DNA of 64,000 nt. Source: Bacillota bacterium (GTDB lineage Bacteria; Bacillota; Clostridia; Acetivibrionales; DSM-1351). The notes beneath the pieces are model-generated. The model was not told where the DNA came from and did no database searches. It saw only the letters and a program-made list of their open reading frames with translations. Shown here in pieces: positions 8,810 through 16,521 of this stretch. The position numbers were made by a program, and so were the translations under genes. How positions within the stretch are numbered: the stretch's first letter is position 1; each line of letters starts with the position of its first letter. The DNA lies in contig JAEWMS010000066.1 of NCBI GenBank assembly GCA_023393115.1, forward strand, positions 56,428-120,427. Reading direction: 5' to 3'.

Positions 8810-9621
8810 GTTTTTCAAATGAACAGCTTGAAAGATATTCAAGACATATTATTTTAAAGGAAGTTGGGGCTAAGGGTCAGAAAAAGCTTCTTAACTCAAA
8901 GGTACTTATTATTGGAACAGGAGGCCTTGGTGCACCGGCAGCAATGTTCCTGGCAGCAGCAGGTGTTGGCACAATTGGACTTGTTGACTTCGATGCTGTT
9001 GAGCTATCAAACCTGCAAAGGCAGATAATACACCTGACCAAGGATGTTGGCAAGCCAAAGGTTATTTCGGGCAAGGAAACCATTAACGAAATGAATCCTG
9101 ACGTAGAGGTTGCAGTCTACAAGGAGTGGGTAAGTTCCTCAAACATTAAAGACATTATCAACGATAAAAATTATGATTTCATTATTGATGGTACTGACAA
9201 TTTTCCTGCTAAATTCTTAATAAATGATGCATGTGTACTTACCCAAAAGCCCTTTTCACATGCGGGAATAATAAGATTTCAGGGTCAGACCATGACATAT
9301 GTTCCAGGCCAGGGGCCTTGCTACAGATGTGTATTTAATAATCCTCCGCCTCCTGACGCAGTACCAACCTGCAAACAGGCAGGTGTTCTTGGAGTAATGG
9401 GAGGTATTATAGGAACCATACAGGCTACAGAAGCAATAAAGTATGTCCTTGGTGTTGGAGAATTACTTACCGGTAAGCTGTTAACCTATGATTCCCTTAA
9501 GATGGAATTCAGAAAAATAAACCTGCCAAATAATAAGAACTGTCAGGTTTGCGGTGAAAATCCATCAATTAAAACACTTATTGATTACGAACAGGCAGTC
9601 TGTGAATTAAAGCATACATAA
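8806..9621 (+). CDS. ThiF/MoeB-family sulfur carrier adenylyltransferase (HcyF-like)
   Basis: This 271-residue E1-like enzyme should adenylate the C-terminus of the carrier encoded immediately upstream. It contains the nucleotide-binding GTGGLGAPAAMFLAAAGVG loop, the VELSNLQRQIIH arginine finger region, the catalytic-metal segment DGTDNFPAKFLINDAC, and two zinc cysteine pairs (CYRC near residue 170 and CQVC near 245). A candidate catalytic cysteine lies in PTCKQAGVLG. It is translationally coupled to the carrier through an ATGA overlap. A MoeB-like or ThiF-like function in other pathways cannot be excluded from sequence alone. Confidence 0.9.
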   Translation: MSFSNEQLERYSRHIILKEVGAKGQKKLLNSKVLIIGTGGLGAPAAMFLAAAGVGTIGLVDFDAVELSNLQRQIIHLTKDVGKPKVISGKETINEMNPDVEVAVYKEWVSSSNIKDIINDKNYDFIIDGTDNFPAKFLINDACVLTQKPFSHAGIIRFQGQTMTYVPGQGPCYRCVFNNPPPPDAVPTCKQAGVLGVMGGIIGTIQATEAIKYVLGVGELLTGKLLTYDSLKMEFRKINLPNNKNCQVCGENPSIKTLIDYEQAVCELKHT

Positions 9622-9801
9622 TTTGTATTGACATAAATATTTGCCTTATCAAGACAGTTATTATGTAATGATATAAAATATTTATGGTAAAAAGTAAATT
9701 TTATCGAATGTTAAGGTTAAGAGAATTGTGCTACTATAAAATAAATAAACCAGAGCTGGTGAATATCCTTGTGTTCTCAATATGGAAGGTAGGTGCTATA
9801 A

Positions 9802-10218
9802 TTGATTGTAATTAATCAAGAACAATATAATGAAATTTTGGAGCATTCCATTAAGGCTATTCCAAATGAAGCATGCGGTCTACTGGGAGGCATTGTTAAA
9901 AATGATATCAAATATGTCAGAAAAGTATATCTGCTTACCAATACGGATTATAGCCCTGAGCATTTTTCCATGGATCCAAAAGAACAGTTTACCGCCGTCA
10001 AGGATATGAGAAGTAACGGATGGGTAATGCTGGGGAACTTTCACAGTCATCCGGCATCACCATCAAGACCTTCGGAGGAAGACAAAAGACTTGCTTTTGA
10101 CCCTGAAGCCAGCTATTTCATCATATCTTTAATGGATGATAAGAATATTGTATTAAAAAGCTTTAATATCATAAAGAATGAGGTCCGTGAGGAACAACTT
10201 ATAATAGAAGGTAAGTAG
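9802..10218 (+). CDS. JAMM/MPN+ metalloprotease (Mec+/HcyD-like)
   Basis: A 138-residue zinc protease starting at TTG behind a GGTAGG ribosome site. The full JAMM signature is present: Glu23, His81-x-His83 followed ten residues later by Asp94, with Ser91. Family members of this small type (Mec+, HcyD) cleave after the GG of beta-grasp carriers and release cysteine or homocysteine from the carrier adduct. Here it would both remove the Gln-Arg-Ile tail of the carrier at 8597-8809 and free the product made by MetY. A 180-base gap upstream suggests it may have its own promoter; a TTGACA at about 9629 has no clear -10. Confidence 0.88.
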   Translation: MIVINQEQYNEILEHSIKAIPNEACGLLGGIVKNDIKYVRKVYLLTNTDYSPEHFSMDPKEQFTAVKDMRSNGWVMLGNFHSHPASPSRPSEEDKRLAFDPEASYFIISLMDDKNIVLKSFNIIKNEVREEQLIIEGK

Positions 10219-10307
10219 AGGCTATTACACAACAGGATACAGTCATTGTGTAATTTTATTACCAGGGTATATCCGGGCTCTCTTTTACCGGAAATGGAGA
10301 AAAGAAT

Positions 10308-11171
10308 ATGGCACAGGTGGATTATAAGGAATTGAAAAAAGGCGGTTTTATGCGCCAGAAGCAGAAAGACAACTTTTCTTTGAGACTTGGCATTATCGGA
10401 GGACAGATACAGGCTGACCAATTGCTTAAGGTTCATGAAATAGCAAAGAAATATGGTCACGGTTATGTACATATGACTTCAAGACAAAGTATAGAAATCC
10501 CTTTTATAAAACTTGAGGATGTTGAGGCTGTAAAGGCAGAACTTGCAGAGGTAAATTTGCAACCGGGAGTCTGCGGACCAAGGGTAAGGACCATAACTGC
10601 CTGTCAGGGCAGTGAAGTATGTCCAAACGGTATTATCGACTCCACAAAACTGGCTTATGAATTTGATAAACGCTACCACGGTAAAGAGCTTCCTCATAAG
10701 TTTAAGTTCGGAATTACTGCATGCTGCAATAACTGTCTTAAAGCCGAAGAAAACGATCTCGGGGTAAAAGGTGGAGAAAAGGTTGAGTGGAAAGAAAATA
10801 GTTGTACCTTCTGCGGTTTGTGTGAAGTAGTTTGCCGTGAGAAGGCAATATCCGTCGATAAGAAAGATAAAAAGCTTGTATTCAATGAAGAGGCCTGCAA
10901 CTATTGTGGGAGATGTGTAAGAGCCTGTCCGACAGAGGCATGGGAAGGTAAAAGCGGATTTATACTTTACTTTGGAGGCTTGTTTGGAAACAGGATAGCC
11001 ATAGGTAAGAAGCTTCTGCCAATTGTATTTACAACTGAAGAACTTTTCAAGGTTGTAGATGTTACACTGAAATTTTATGAAAAACACGGCAAGCCCAGCG
11101 AACGCTTCAGAAACACTATAGATAGAGTGGGTTGGGAACTGCTTGAAAAGGAAGTTTCAAATGTAATGTAA
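10308..11171 (+). CDS. Small anaerobic siroheme sulfite reductase with two 4Fe-4S ferredoxin clusters
   Basis: This 287-residue protein should reduce sulfite to sulfide. The siroheme/4Fe-4S motif is visible as CQGSEVC (C-x5-C) and CCNNC (C-x3-C), with the substrate region HMTSRQSIEIPF near the N-terminus. Two ferredoxin-type clusters are inserted as CTFCGLCEVVC and CNYCGRCVRAC. The length and single-repeat layout resemble the clostridial AsrC/dissimilatory-like small reductases rather than assimilatory CysI. Electrons would come from ferredoxin or a similar donor; no CysJ or AsrA/B partner is encoded here. Siroheme enzymes follow 3 kb downstream. Confidence 0.9.
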   Translation: MAQVDYKELKKGGFMRQKQKDNFSLRLGIIGGQIQADQLLKVHEIAKKYGHGYVHMTSRQSIEIPFIKLEDVEAVKAELAEVNLQPGVCGPRVRTITACQGSEVCPNGIIDSTKLAYEFDKRYHGKELPHKFKFGITACCNNCLKAEENDLGVKGGEKVEWKENSCTFCGLCEVVCREKAISVDKKDKKLVFNEEACNYCGRCVRACPTEAWEGKSGFILYFGGLFGNRIAIGKKLLPIVFTTEELFKVVDVTLKFYEKHGKPSERFRNTIDRVGWELLEKEVSNVM

Positions 11172-11184
11172 TATATGTAACTAT

Positions 11185-11236
11185 TTTGTGGCCAAAATCT
11201 TGGCTCAAAGCCACTAAAGTGGCTAAGGAGGTTAAT
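11185..11236 (+). promoter_or_regulatory. Hairpin leader before tusA, first copy of a repeated element
   Basis: TGGCT-CAA-AGCCA (11201-11213) and AGCCACT-AA-AGTGGCT (11209-11224) share the AGCCA strand, so the two stems are mutually exclusive. The second stem abuts the AAGGAGG ribosome site. Nearly the same 55-60 bases occur at 12765-12818. A translational or transcriptional switch, or a regulator binding site, is possible. Confidence 0.6.
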
Positions 11237-11485
11237 ATGTCAAATATAAAAGCTGACGATTTTGTTGATATAACTGACGTAGTCTGTCCAATTACCTTTG
11301 TAAAGGCAAAGGTTGCCTTGGAAGAGTTGGAAGACGGTCAGATACTGGAAGTAAAAATGAATGAGGGAGAACCTATTCAAAACGTGCCCAGAAGTTTTAA
11401 GGATGAAGGCCATAAGGTGCTCAATGTTGTTAATAATGAAGACGGAACCTTTACTGTATTTGTTGAAAAGGGTGGTCTGTTATGA
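11237..11485 (+). CDS. TusA/SirA-family sulfur relay protein
   Basis: An 82-residue protein from the ATG behind AAGGAGG. An upstream in-frame start would run through the conserved hairpin and is rejected. The TusA signature cysteine is in DVVCPITFVKAKVALEEL, followed by the short strand-helix pattern of the family. In the island it should accept or deliver persulfide or sulfide between the reductase and the carrier/MetY step. Its last four bases overlap the metY start, so the two are translated together. Confidence 0.9.
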   Translation: MSNIKADDFVDITDVVCPITFVKAKVALEELEDGQILEVKMNEGEPIQNVPRSFKDEGHKVLNVVNNEDGTFTVFVEKGGLL

Positions 11486-12714
11486 GGTTTAATACTGCAC
11501 TTCTTCATGGCGAATTTGCAGCAGATGGTAAAACCGGTGCTACAACAATTCCCATTTACCAGTCTTCCGCCTTTGAACAGGAAACAGCAGAGAAGCTGGA
11601 AAACGTTTTTAAAGGGCGTGAACCTGGCTTTATATATACAAGAATAAGTAACCCTACAATTGAAGCTTTTGAAAAAAGAATCTCCTTACTGGAAGGCGGT
11701 GTCGGTGCAGTTGCCTGTTCCTCAGGTATGGCGGCAGCTACCCTAGCACTGTTAAATATCACAAGAAGCGGAAAAGAGATAGTCTCGGGCAGTGGTATTT
11801 TTGGTGGCACATATTCATTATTCAGTTGTTTTGAAGACATGGGTATTACTGTAAAATATGCAATGGACAATTCTATCAAAAGCTTTGAGGAAAACATTAA
11901 TGATAAGACCAGAGCTATATATGTTGAGACCATAGGAAACCCCAAATTGGATGTATATGATATAAAAGCGTTGTCTGAACTGGCTCATAGCCACGGGCTT
12001 CCTCTCATAGTTGATAATACGGTAACGACGCCTTATCTTGTAAAGCCTTTAAAACTTGGAGCAGATATAGTAATTCACTCAACATCAAAATATATTAATG
12101 GTAGTGGTAATTCCATCGGAGGAATTATTGTTGACGGAGGGAAGTTCAAATGGGATTTTGAAAAATTTCCTTCACTGAACGCATATAAAAAATTCGGAGG
12201 CTTTGTTTATCTGGCAAAACTCAGAAAGACGCTATTTAAAGACTTCGGCGCTTGTATGGCACCTTTTAATGCATATCTCAGCAGTCTCGGCCTGGAAACC
12301 ATGGCTTTGAGAATGGACCGTCTCTGCAGCAACGCATTAGAGCTGGCTAAAACACTTCAAGACCACCCAAAAGTGGCTGCAGTAAATTATCCCGGTCTGG
12401 AGGGATCCAAGGATTTTGAAATCTCAAGAAAACAGTTTGGAGATAAATTCGGAGCCATTCTTACAATCCGGGTAGGCTCAAAGGAAAATGCCTTCAAGCT
12501 TATAAATTCCTTGAAATATGCCTATAACCTCTCAAATATCGGCGATGTCAGAACACTTGTAATCCACCCTGCGTCTACCATTTATGCCACCAATACTATT
12601 GAAGAAATGGAAAAGATGGGTGTTTATGATGACCTGATCCGTATTAGTGTAGGTATTGAGGATTTTGAAGATATTAAGGAAGATTTTGAACAGGCTTTGG
12701 GCATGGCCAATTAA
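11482..12714 (+). CDS. metY: O-acetylhomoserine sulfhydrylase (MetY)
   Basis: A 410-residue PLP enzyme of the Cys/Met metabolism family. The Schiff-base lysine is Lys203 in HSTSKYINGSGNS, with the PLP phosphate-binding SSGMAAATLALL loop near residue 80 and the tyrosine/arginine pair in YTRISNPT. It replaces the acetyl group of O-acetylhomoserine with sulfur to give homocysteine. Its position after carrier, E1, JAMM, reductase and TusA suggests that the sulfur nucleophile is the carrier thiocarboxylate, as in the Wolinella HcyS pathway. Free sulfide remains possible. Confidence 0.92.
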   Translation: MRFNTALLHGEFAADGKTGATTIPIYQSSAFEQETAEKLENVFKGREPGFIYTRISNPTIEAFEKRISLLEGGVGAVACSSGMAAATLALLNITRSGKEIVSGSGIFGGTYSLFSCFEDMGITVKYAMDNSIKSFEENINDKTRAIYVETIGNPKLDVYDIKALSELAHSHGLPLIVDNTVTTPYLVKPLKLGADIVIHSTSKYINGSGNSIGGIIVDGGKFKWDFEKFPSLNAYKKFGGFVYLAKLRKTLFKDFGACMAPFNAYLSSLGLETMALRMDRLCSNALELAKTLQDHPKVAAVNYPGLEGSKDFEISRKQFGDKFGAILTIRVGSKENAFKLINSLKYAYNLSNIGDVRTLVIHPASTIYATNTIEEMEKMGVYDDLIRISVGIEDFEDIKEDFEQALGMAN

Positions 12715-12764
12715 CCTCCTTTATTCGCCTAACAGCAGATTTCGGAGGAAAAGTTTCATAAACA

Positions 12765-12818
12765 TTTTATGGCCGCTATTATGGCTCAAAGCCACTTACA
12801 GTGGCTTAGGAGGTTAAT
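12765..12818 (+). promoter_or_regulatory. Hairpin leader before the flavoprotein gene, second copy
   Basis: This repeats the layout at 11185-11236: TGGCC, then TGGCT-CAA-AGCCA (12782-12794) competing with AAGCCACT-TAC-AGTGGCTT (12789-12807), then TAGGAGG and ATG. Compensating changes lie mainly in the loops, which supports a selected RNA structure. It is also the first signal after the metY stop. Confidence 0.6.
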
Positions 12819-13715
12819 ATGATTTATGATGTAATTATTGTGGGGAAGGGTCCGGCTGGTTTATCGGCGGCCCTTTACACAGTTCGTGCAAATCTCAAAA
12901 CGCTGGTAATAGGAAAAAACAGCAGCGAGTTACTAAAGGCACATAAAATAGAGAATTATTTCGGGTTTACAGAACCTATCAGCGGAGGCGAGCTTTTAAA
13001 GGCCGGAGAACTTCAAGCCAAAAGGCTTGGAGCTGATATTGTCGAGGAAGAAGTTCTGGGAATAAACCAAAATGAGGATTTTGAAGTCATAACCACAGAA
13101 AAAAGTTACACAGCTAAAACAGTTCTGCTTGCCACCGGACAGCCTCAAAAGAGACTGAACATTGATGGACTTAAAAAACTCGAGGGTATCGGCGTAAGCT
13201 ATTGCACTACCTGTGACGGTTTCTTTTATAGAAATCTTAAGGTTGGTGTACTTGGACATAAGGATTTCGCTGTTCATGAAGCAGAGGAGCTTAAACCCTT
13301 CACTTCAAACATAACAATTTATACAAACGGCAAAGAGCTTGAGTACAGTGGTAATTACAGCAGTTTGCATGAAAAGTATAAAATAGTAGACAAGACTATT
13401 TTAAAGCTGGAAGGTAAGGATTATCTTGAGAAAATCCATTTTTCAGATGGCAGTGTTGAGAACATTGATGGCCTTTTTATTGCAAATGACAGCGCCTCAA
13501 GCACCGATTTTGCAAGAAAACTTGGAGTAATTACAGAGGGTGCATCAATTGTTGTTGATAAGGATCAAAAGACCAATGTAACAGGATTGTTTGCCGCAGG
13601 TGATTGTACAGGAGGCTTCAAGCAGGTGGCTACAGCTGTTGGTCAGGGAGCAATGGCAGCCAGAAAAATAATTGATCTTGTAAGAGAAAAAAATGCAAGA
13701 ACAGAAGTTAAATAG
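12819..13715 (+). CDS. Thioredoxin reductase-like FAD flavoprotein lacking NADPH motifs
   Basis: A 298-residue protein with the FAD GKGPAGLSAALYTVRA loop, redox pair Cys129-x-x-Cys132 (CTTC) and the C-terminal FAD motif GLFAAGDCTGG. The NADPH-binding loop normally reading GGGNSA is GHKDFA (146-151), and the HRRxxxRA phosphate-binding stretch is absent. This pattern is known in pyridine-nucleotide-independent reductases such as clostridial ferredoxin-dependent flavin thioredoxin reductases. It could recycle the thioredoxin needed by CysH or pass ferredoxin electrons to the island. Assignment to that subgroup is inference. Confidence 0.82.
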   Translation: MIYDVIIVGKGPAGLSAALYTVRANLKTLVIGKNSSELLKAHKIENYFGFTEPISGGELLKAGELQAKRLGADIVEEEVLGINQNEDFEVITTEKSYTAKTVLLATGQPQKRLNIDGLKKLEGIGVSYCTTCDGFFYRNLKVGVLGHKDFAVHEAEELKPFTSNITIYTNGKELEYSGNYSSLHEKYKIVDKTILKLEGKDYLEKIHFSDGSVENIDGLFIANDSASSTDFARKLGVITEGASIVVDKDQKTNVTGLFAAGDCTGGFKQVATAVGQGAMAARKIIDLVREKNARTEVK

Positions 13716-13750
13716 ATAGCAAATGAATAGAGCATACAGGACGGGGATTT

Positions 13751-14806
13751 ATGAGAGTATACGTTGTTGGAGTCAATTATAAGACAACACCGATAGAAAT
13801 ACGTGAGAAGTTCAGCATTGAACCAGATGAATATGAAAGAATGCTTTCAGGAATAAAAAAAGATGAAGGCATTTCAGAGTGTGCAATTCTTTCAACCTGC
13901 AACCGCACTGAAATACATATTTTTTCAGAGGCTTCCTCCTTGGATACAGCAATTATTGAAAAAATATTCTGCCAGCTTAAGGGATTGGATATATACAAAA
14001 TGAAAAAGTACTTTTATGTATATGAAGGAGTCAATGCAGTCAGGCATATAATAAAGGTTGCAGCAGGTATGGATTCAATGATACTTGGTGAAGATCAGAT
14101 ATTGGGTCAATTCAGGAAAGCCTATGATATTTCCATAAAATACGGAACTTCACAAGCTGTTTTAAATACCCTGGCAAGACTTGCCGTTACTTCTTCCAAA
14201 AAAATTAAGACCAGAAGTCTGGCAATTAAAAAAGTTTCTTCTGTTGCCGGACAGGTGGGGCAACTACTTGAGGAACAGTATGGAAGTAACCTGGCAGGTA
14301 AAAACGTTCTTGTTATAGGTTCAGGGGAAATAGGAAAAGCTGTATCAAAAATGCTGCTGGAGACAGGTATAAAGAATATTCTCATAACAAAGCGGGATAT
14401 TGTAATACAAGAGAAATCTCAGGATAATACTGTTTTTGAAACTATAGATTATAATGATAGATATTCATATGTAGAACAAGCAGATATTATTATTGGAGCC
14501 ACCTCAAGTCCACACTATACAATTACTTCTGATATATTGTCAGAAAGTATTAAGGATAAGGAAAAAAAACATTTATTTATAGATCTGGCGGTACCAAGAG
14601 ATTTTGATGAAGCCATTGAAAGGCTTGATAATGTTAATCTATACAATATAGATCAGCTTAAAAATATAGAATCATCCTGCTCAGATACTGAAAAGTTATT
14701 TGATTTTGATTATATCAATGAGCAGATAAACTGCCATATCCATGAGTTCATAAGGTGGTATAATTATAGAAATACATTTATGAAGGCTCAAAACTTGGGT
14801 TGTTAA
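13751..14806 (+). CDS. hemA: Glutamyl-tRNA reductase (HemA)
   Basis: First enzyme of the C5 tetrapyrrole route, 351 residues. The catalytic cysteine is in STCNRTEIH, followed by GMDSMILGEDQILGQ and the NADPH loop VIGSGEIGKAVSKMLL. It is about 50 residues shorter than many HemA proteins, and the shortening falls in the C-terminal dimerisation helix. It starts the heme/siroheme gene run that continues to 20455. Confidence 0.94.
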   Translation: MRVYVVGVNYKTTPIEIREKFSIEPDEYERMLSGIKKDEGISECAILSTCNRTEIHIFSEASSLDTAIIEKIFCQLKGLDIYKMKKYFYVYEGVNAVRHIIKVAAGMDSMILGEDQILGQFRKAYDISIKYGTSQAVLNTLARLAVTSSKKIKTRSLAIKKVSSVAGQVGQLLEEQYGSNLAGKNVLVIGSGEIGKAVSKMLLETGIKNILITKRDIVIQEKSQDNTVFETIDYNDRYSYVEQADIIIGATSSPHYTITSDILSESIKDKEKKHLFIDLAVPRDFDEAIERLDNVNLYNIDQLKNIESSCSDTEKLFDFDYINEQINCHIHEFIRWYNYRNTFMKAQNLGC

Positions 14807-14823
14807 ACGGGGGTAACGGATAA

Positions 14824-15474
14824 ATGGCTATGTTTCCTATGTATGTTGATCTCAAGGGAAAGCAGTGCTTAATAGTGGGCGGAGGCGAAGTCGCATACAG
14901 AAAAGCTGAAATATTGTTAAGGTTTGATGCTGATATAACTATTGTTGCCCCAGAATTATGCAGTTCAATTATTGAGTTGAATGAGCAGGAAAAAATAATA
15001 ATTCATAGAAGAACATATACTGAAAATGATATTAGAGGGGCTTACCTTGTTGTAGCTGCCACGTCATCAACAGAAGTAAATGAACTGGTATATAATGATG
15101 CAGTAAAAAATAATATACCGGTTAATGTTGTTGATGACCCGGAAAAATGTAAATTTATTTTTCCGTCGGTGGTTAAAAGAGGCCCTTTAACTATTGGGAT
15201 ATCAACTTCAGGAGCATATCCAGCCCTTTCAAAAAAAATTCGGAAAATCTCAGAAGAGATATTTCCTGAAACCTATTCTGAAATAGTTGAAATGCTTGCT
15301 GATTTCAGAAGTAGGGTTCGAAAAAATTCTCTGACCCAACCTGAAAAGGAAAAGGAACTGAGGAATGTCCTTGAAGAATTCTATTCAAAGGGTGATATAA
15401 CTCCTCATGCATTAAGGACGATATTACATCAGCACGAGAGTAATAGTGAAAAGATAAGAGTGAAGAGTGAATAG
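14824..15474 (+). CDS. Precorrin-2 dehydrogenase/sirohydrochlorin ferrochelatase (Met8/CysG-N type)
   Basis: A 216-residue enzyme that oxidises precorrin-2 and inserts iron to make siroheme. It shows the NAD loop LIVGGGEVAYRKAEILL, the VNVVDDPEKCKFIFPSVVKRG stretch and the GISTSGAYPALSKKIR active-site region with the conserved Asp. The C-terminal helix domain continues to about residue 195. The last residues (IRVKSE) lie inside a 76-base tandem duplication, so the tail is probably recent. The cofactor feeds the sulfite reductase at 10308-11171. Confidence 0.92.
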   Translation: MAMFPMYVDLKGKQCLIVGGGEVAYRKAEILLRFDADITIVAPELCSSIIELNEQEKIIIHRRTYTENDIRGAYLVVAATSSTEVNELVYNDAVKNNIPVNVVDDPEKCKFIFPSVVKRGPLTIGISTSGAYPALSKKIRKISEEIFPETYSEIVEMLADFRSRVRKNSLTQPEKEKELRNVLEEFYSKGDITPHALRTILHQHESNSEKIRVKSE

Positions 15475-15605
15475 TTATGGAAGGCTTGCTTTTGCAAGCC
15501 CAAATATTTGATATTAGTGATTGATGAAGTAAATAGTGAAGAGTAGATGGTTAAGGCAGACTTGTTTAGCAAGCCAGAATATCTGATAGCAGTACGAAGT
15601 GAGGT
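15460..15605 (+). repeat. Diverged tandem duplication with inverted repeats
   Basis: GTGAAGAGT starts at 15460 and again at 15536, and the following bases stay alignable for about 70 bases. Each copy carries an inverted repeat: GGCTTGC-TTTT-GCAAGCC (15483-15500) in the first, and an imperfect CTTG-TTTAG-CAAG (15561-15573) in the second. There is no T-run. The first copy covers the end of the upstream gene. Confidence 0.6.
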
Positions 15606-15611
15606 TATTTT

Positions 15612-16520
15612 ATGAATGGAATAATTAGGGTGGGAACCCGTGAAAGTGCGTTGGCAATGGCTCAGAGCAGATTAATAATAGACCAGTTGAGCAGCAAGTA
15701 CCCTGACCTTAAGTTTGAGCTCGTGGGAATGAAAACCAAGGGTGATATCCTTCTGGATACAAGACTAGATGTTATAGGTGGAAAGGGATTGTTTGTCAAC
15801 GAAATAGAAAATGCACTTATTGAAAATAGAATTGATATGGCCGTTCATAGTATGAAGGATATGCCTGCTGTTATGCCCGAGCAGTTAACCATCGCTGCTG
15901 TTTCAGAAAGAGAGGATCCCCGTGATGTGTTAGTAACAATAAACGGAGAAAGTCTGAAGGAACTGAAGCCCGGAGCAATAGTAGGAACCAGTAGCATACG
16001 CCGTGAAATTCAGCTGCTTGCTCTAAGACCTGACCTTACCATTAGGCAGTTAAGAGGAAATGTGCTCACCAGACTTGATAAACTTGCAGCAGCTGAATTT
16101 GATGCAATAGTTCTTGCAGCCGCCGGTCTAAAAAGATTGGGGCTTCACGAAAAATGCGTCAGCTGCTTTTCTGTTGAAGAGATGATTCCTGCTATCGGAC
16201 AAGGTGTATTAGGGGTTCAGGTTAAAAAGGGCAGCAAAATGCAGCAGCTTGTAAATTCTATTAATAGCCCCGACGTATGGCTTACTCTGGAAGCAGAAAG
16301 AAGCTTCATGTTCCGTCTCAACGGCGGCTGCAGCACACCAATGGCAGCACATGCTGTCATCAGCGGTAACAAAATGAGAATAACAGGAATGCTGGCTGTG
16401 AATTATGGTAAGGACGTTTTAAAGGCAGCAGTTGAAGGAGATAAGCATCAAGCCAGCTCGCTGGGAGAAAAGCTTGCTGCTGTTATATTGGAGAAAGAAA
16501 GTAAACTGGGGGATTGCTGA
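15612..16520 (+). CDS. hemC: Hydroxymethylbilane synthase (HemC)
   Basis: Porphobilinogen deaminase, 302 residues. It shows the RVGTRESALAMAQS start, MAVHSMKDMP, the GTSSIRREIQL arginine motif and the dipyrromethane-cofactor cysteine in LNGGCSTPMAAHA. It polymerises four porphobilinogens into hydroxymethylbilane for the HemD part of the next gene, which starts 2 bases after its stop codon. Confidence 0.96.
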   Translation: MNGIIRVGTRESALAMAQSRLIIDQLSSKYPDLKFELVGMKTKGDILLDTRLDVIGGKGLFVNEIENALIENRIDMAVHSMKDMPAVMPEQLTIAAVSEREDPRDVLVTINGESLKELKPGAIVGTSSIRREIQLLALRPDLTIRQLRGNVLTRLDKLAAAEFDAIVLAAAGLKRLGLHEKCVSCFSVEEMIPAIGQGVLGVQVKKGSKMQQLVNSINSPDVWLTLEAERSFMFRLNGGCSTPMAAHAVISGNKMRITGMLAVNYGKDVLKAAVEGDKHQASSLGEKLAAVILEKESKLGDC

Positions 16521-16521
16521 T

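Noticed and set aside
9622..9801. Riboswitch or T-box between the E1 and JAMM genes
   Set aside because: No conserved aptamer, specifier loop or terminator was seen; only an isolated TTGACA.
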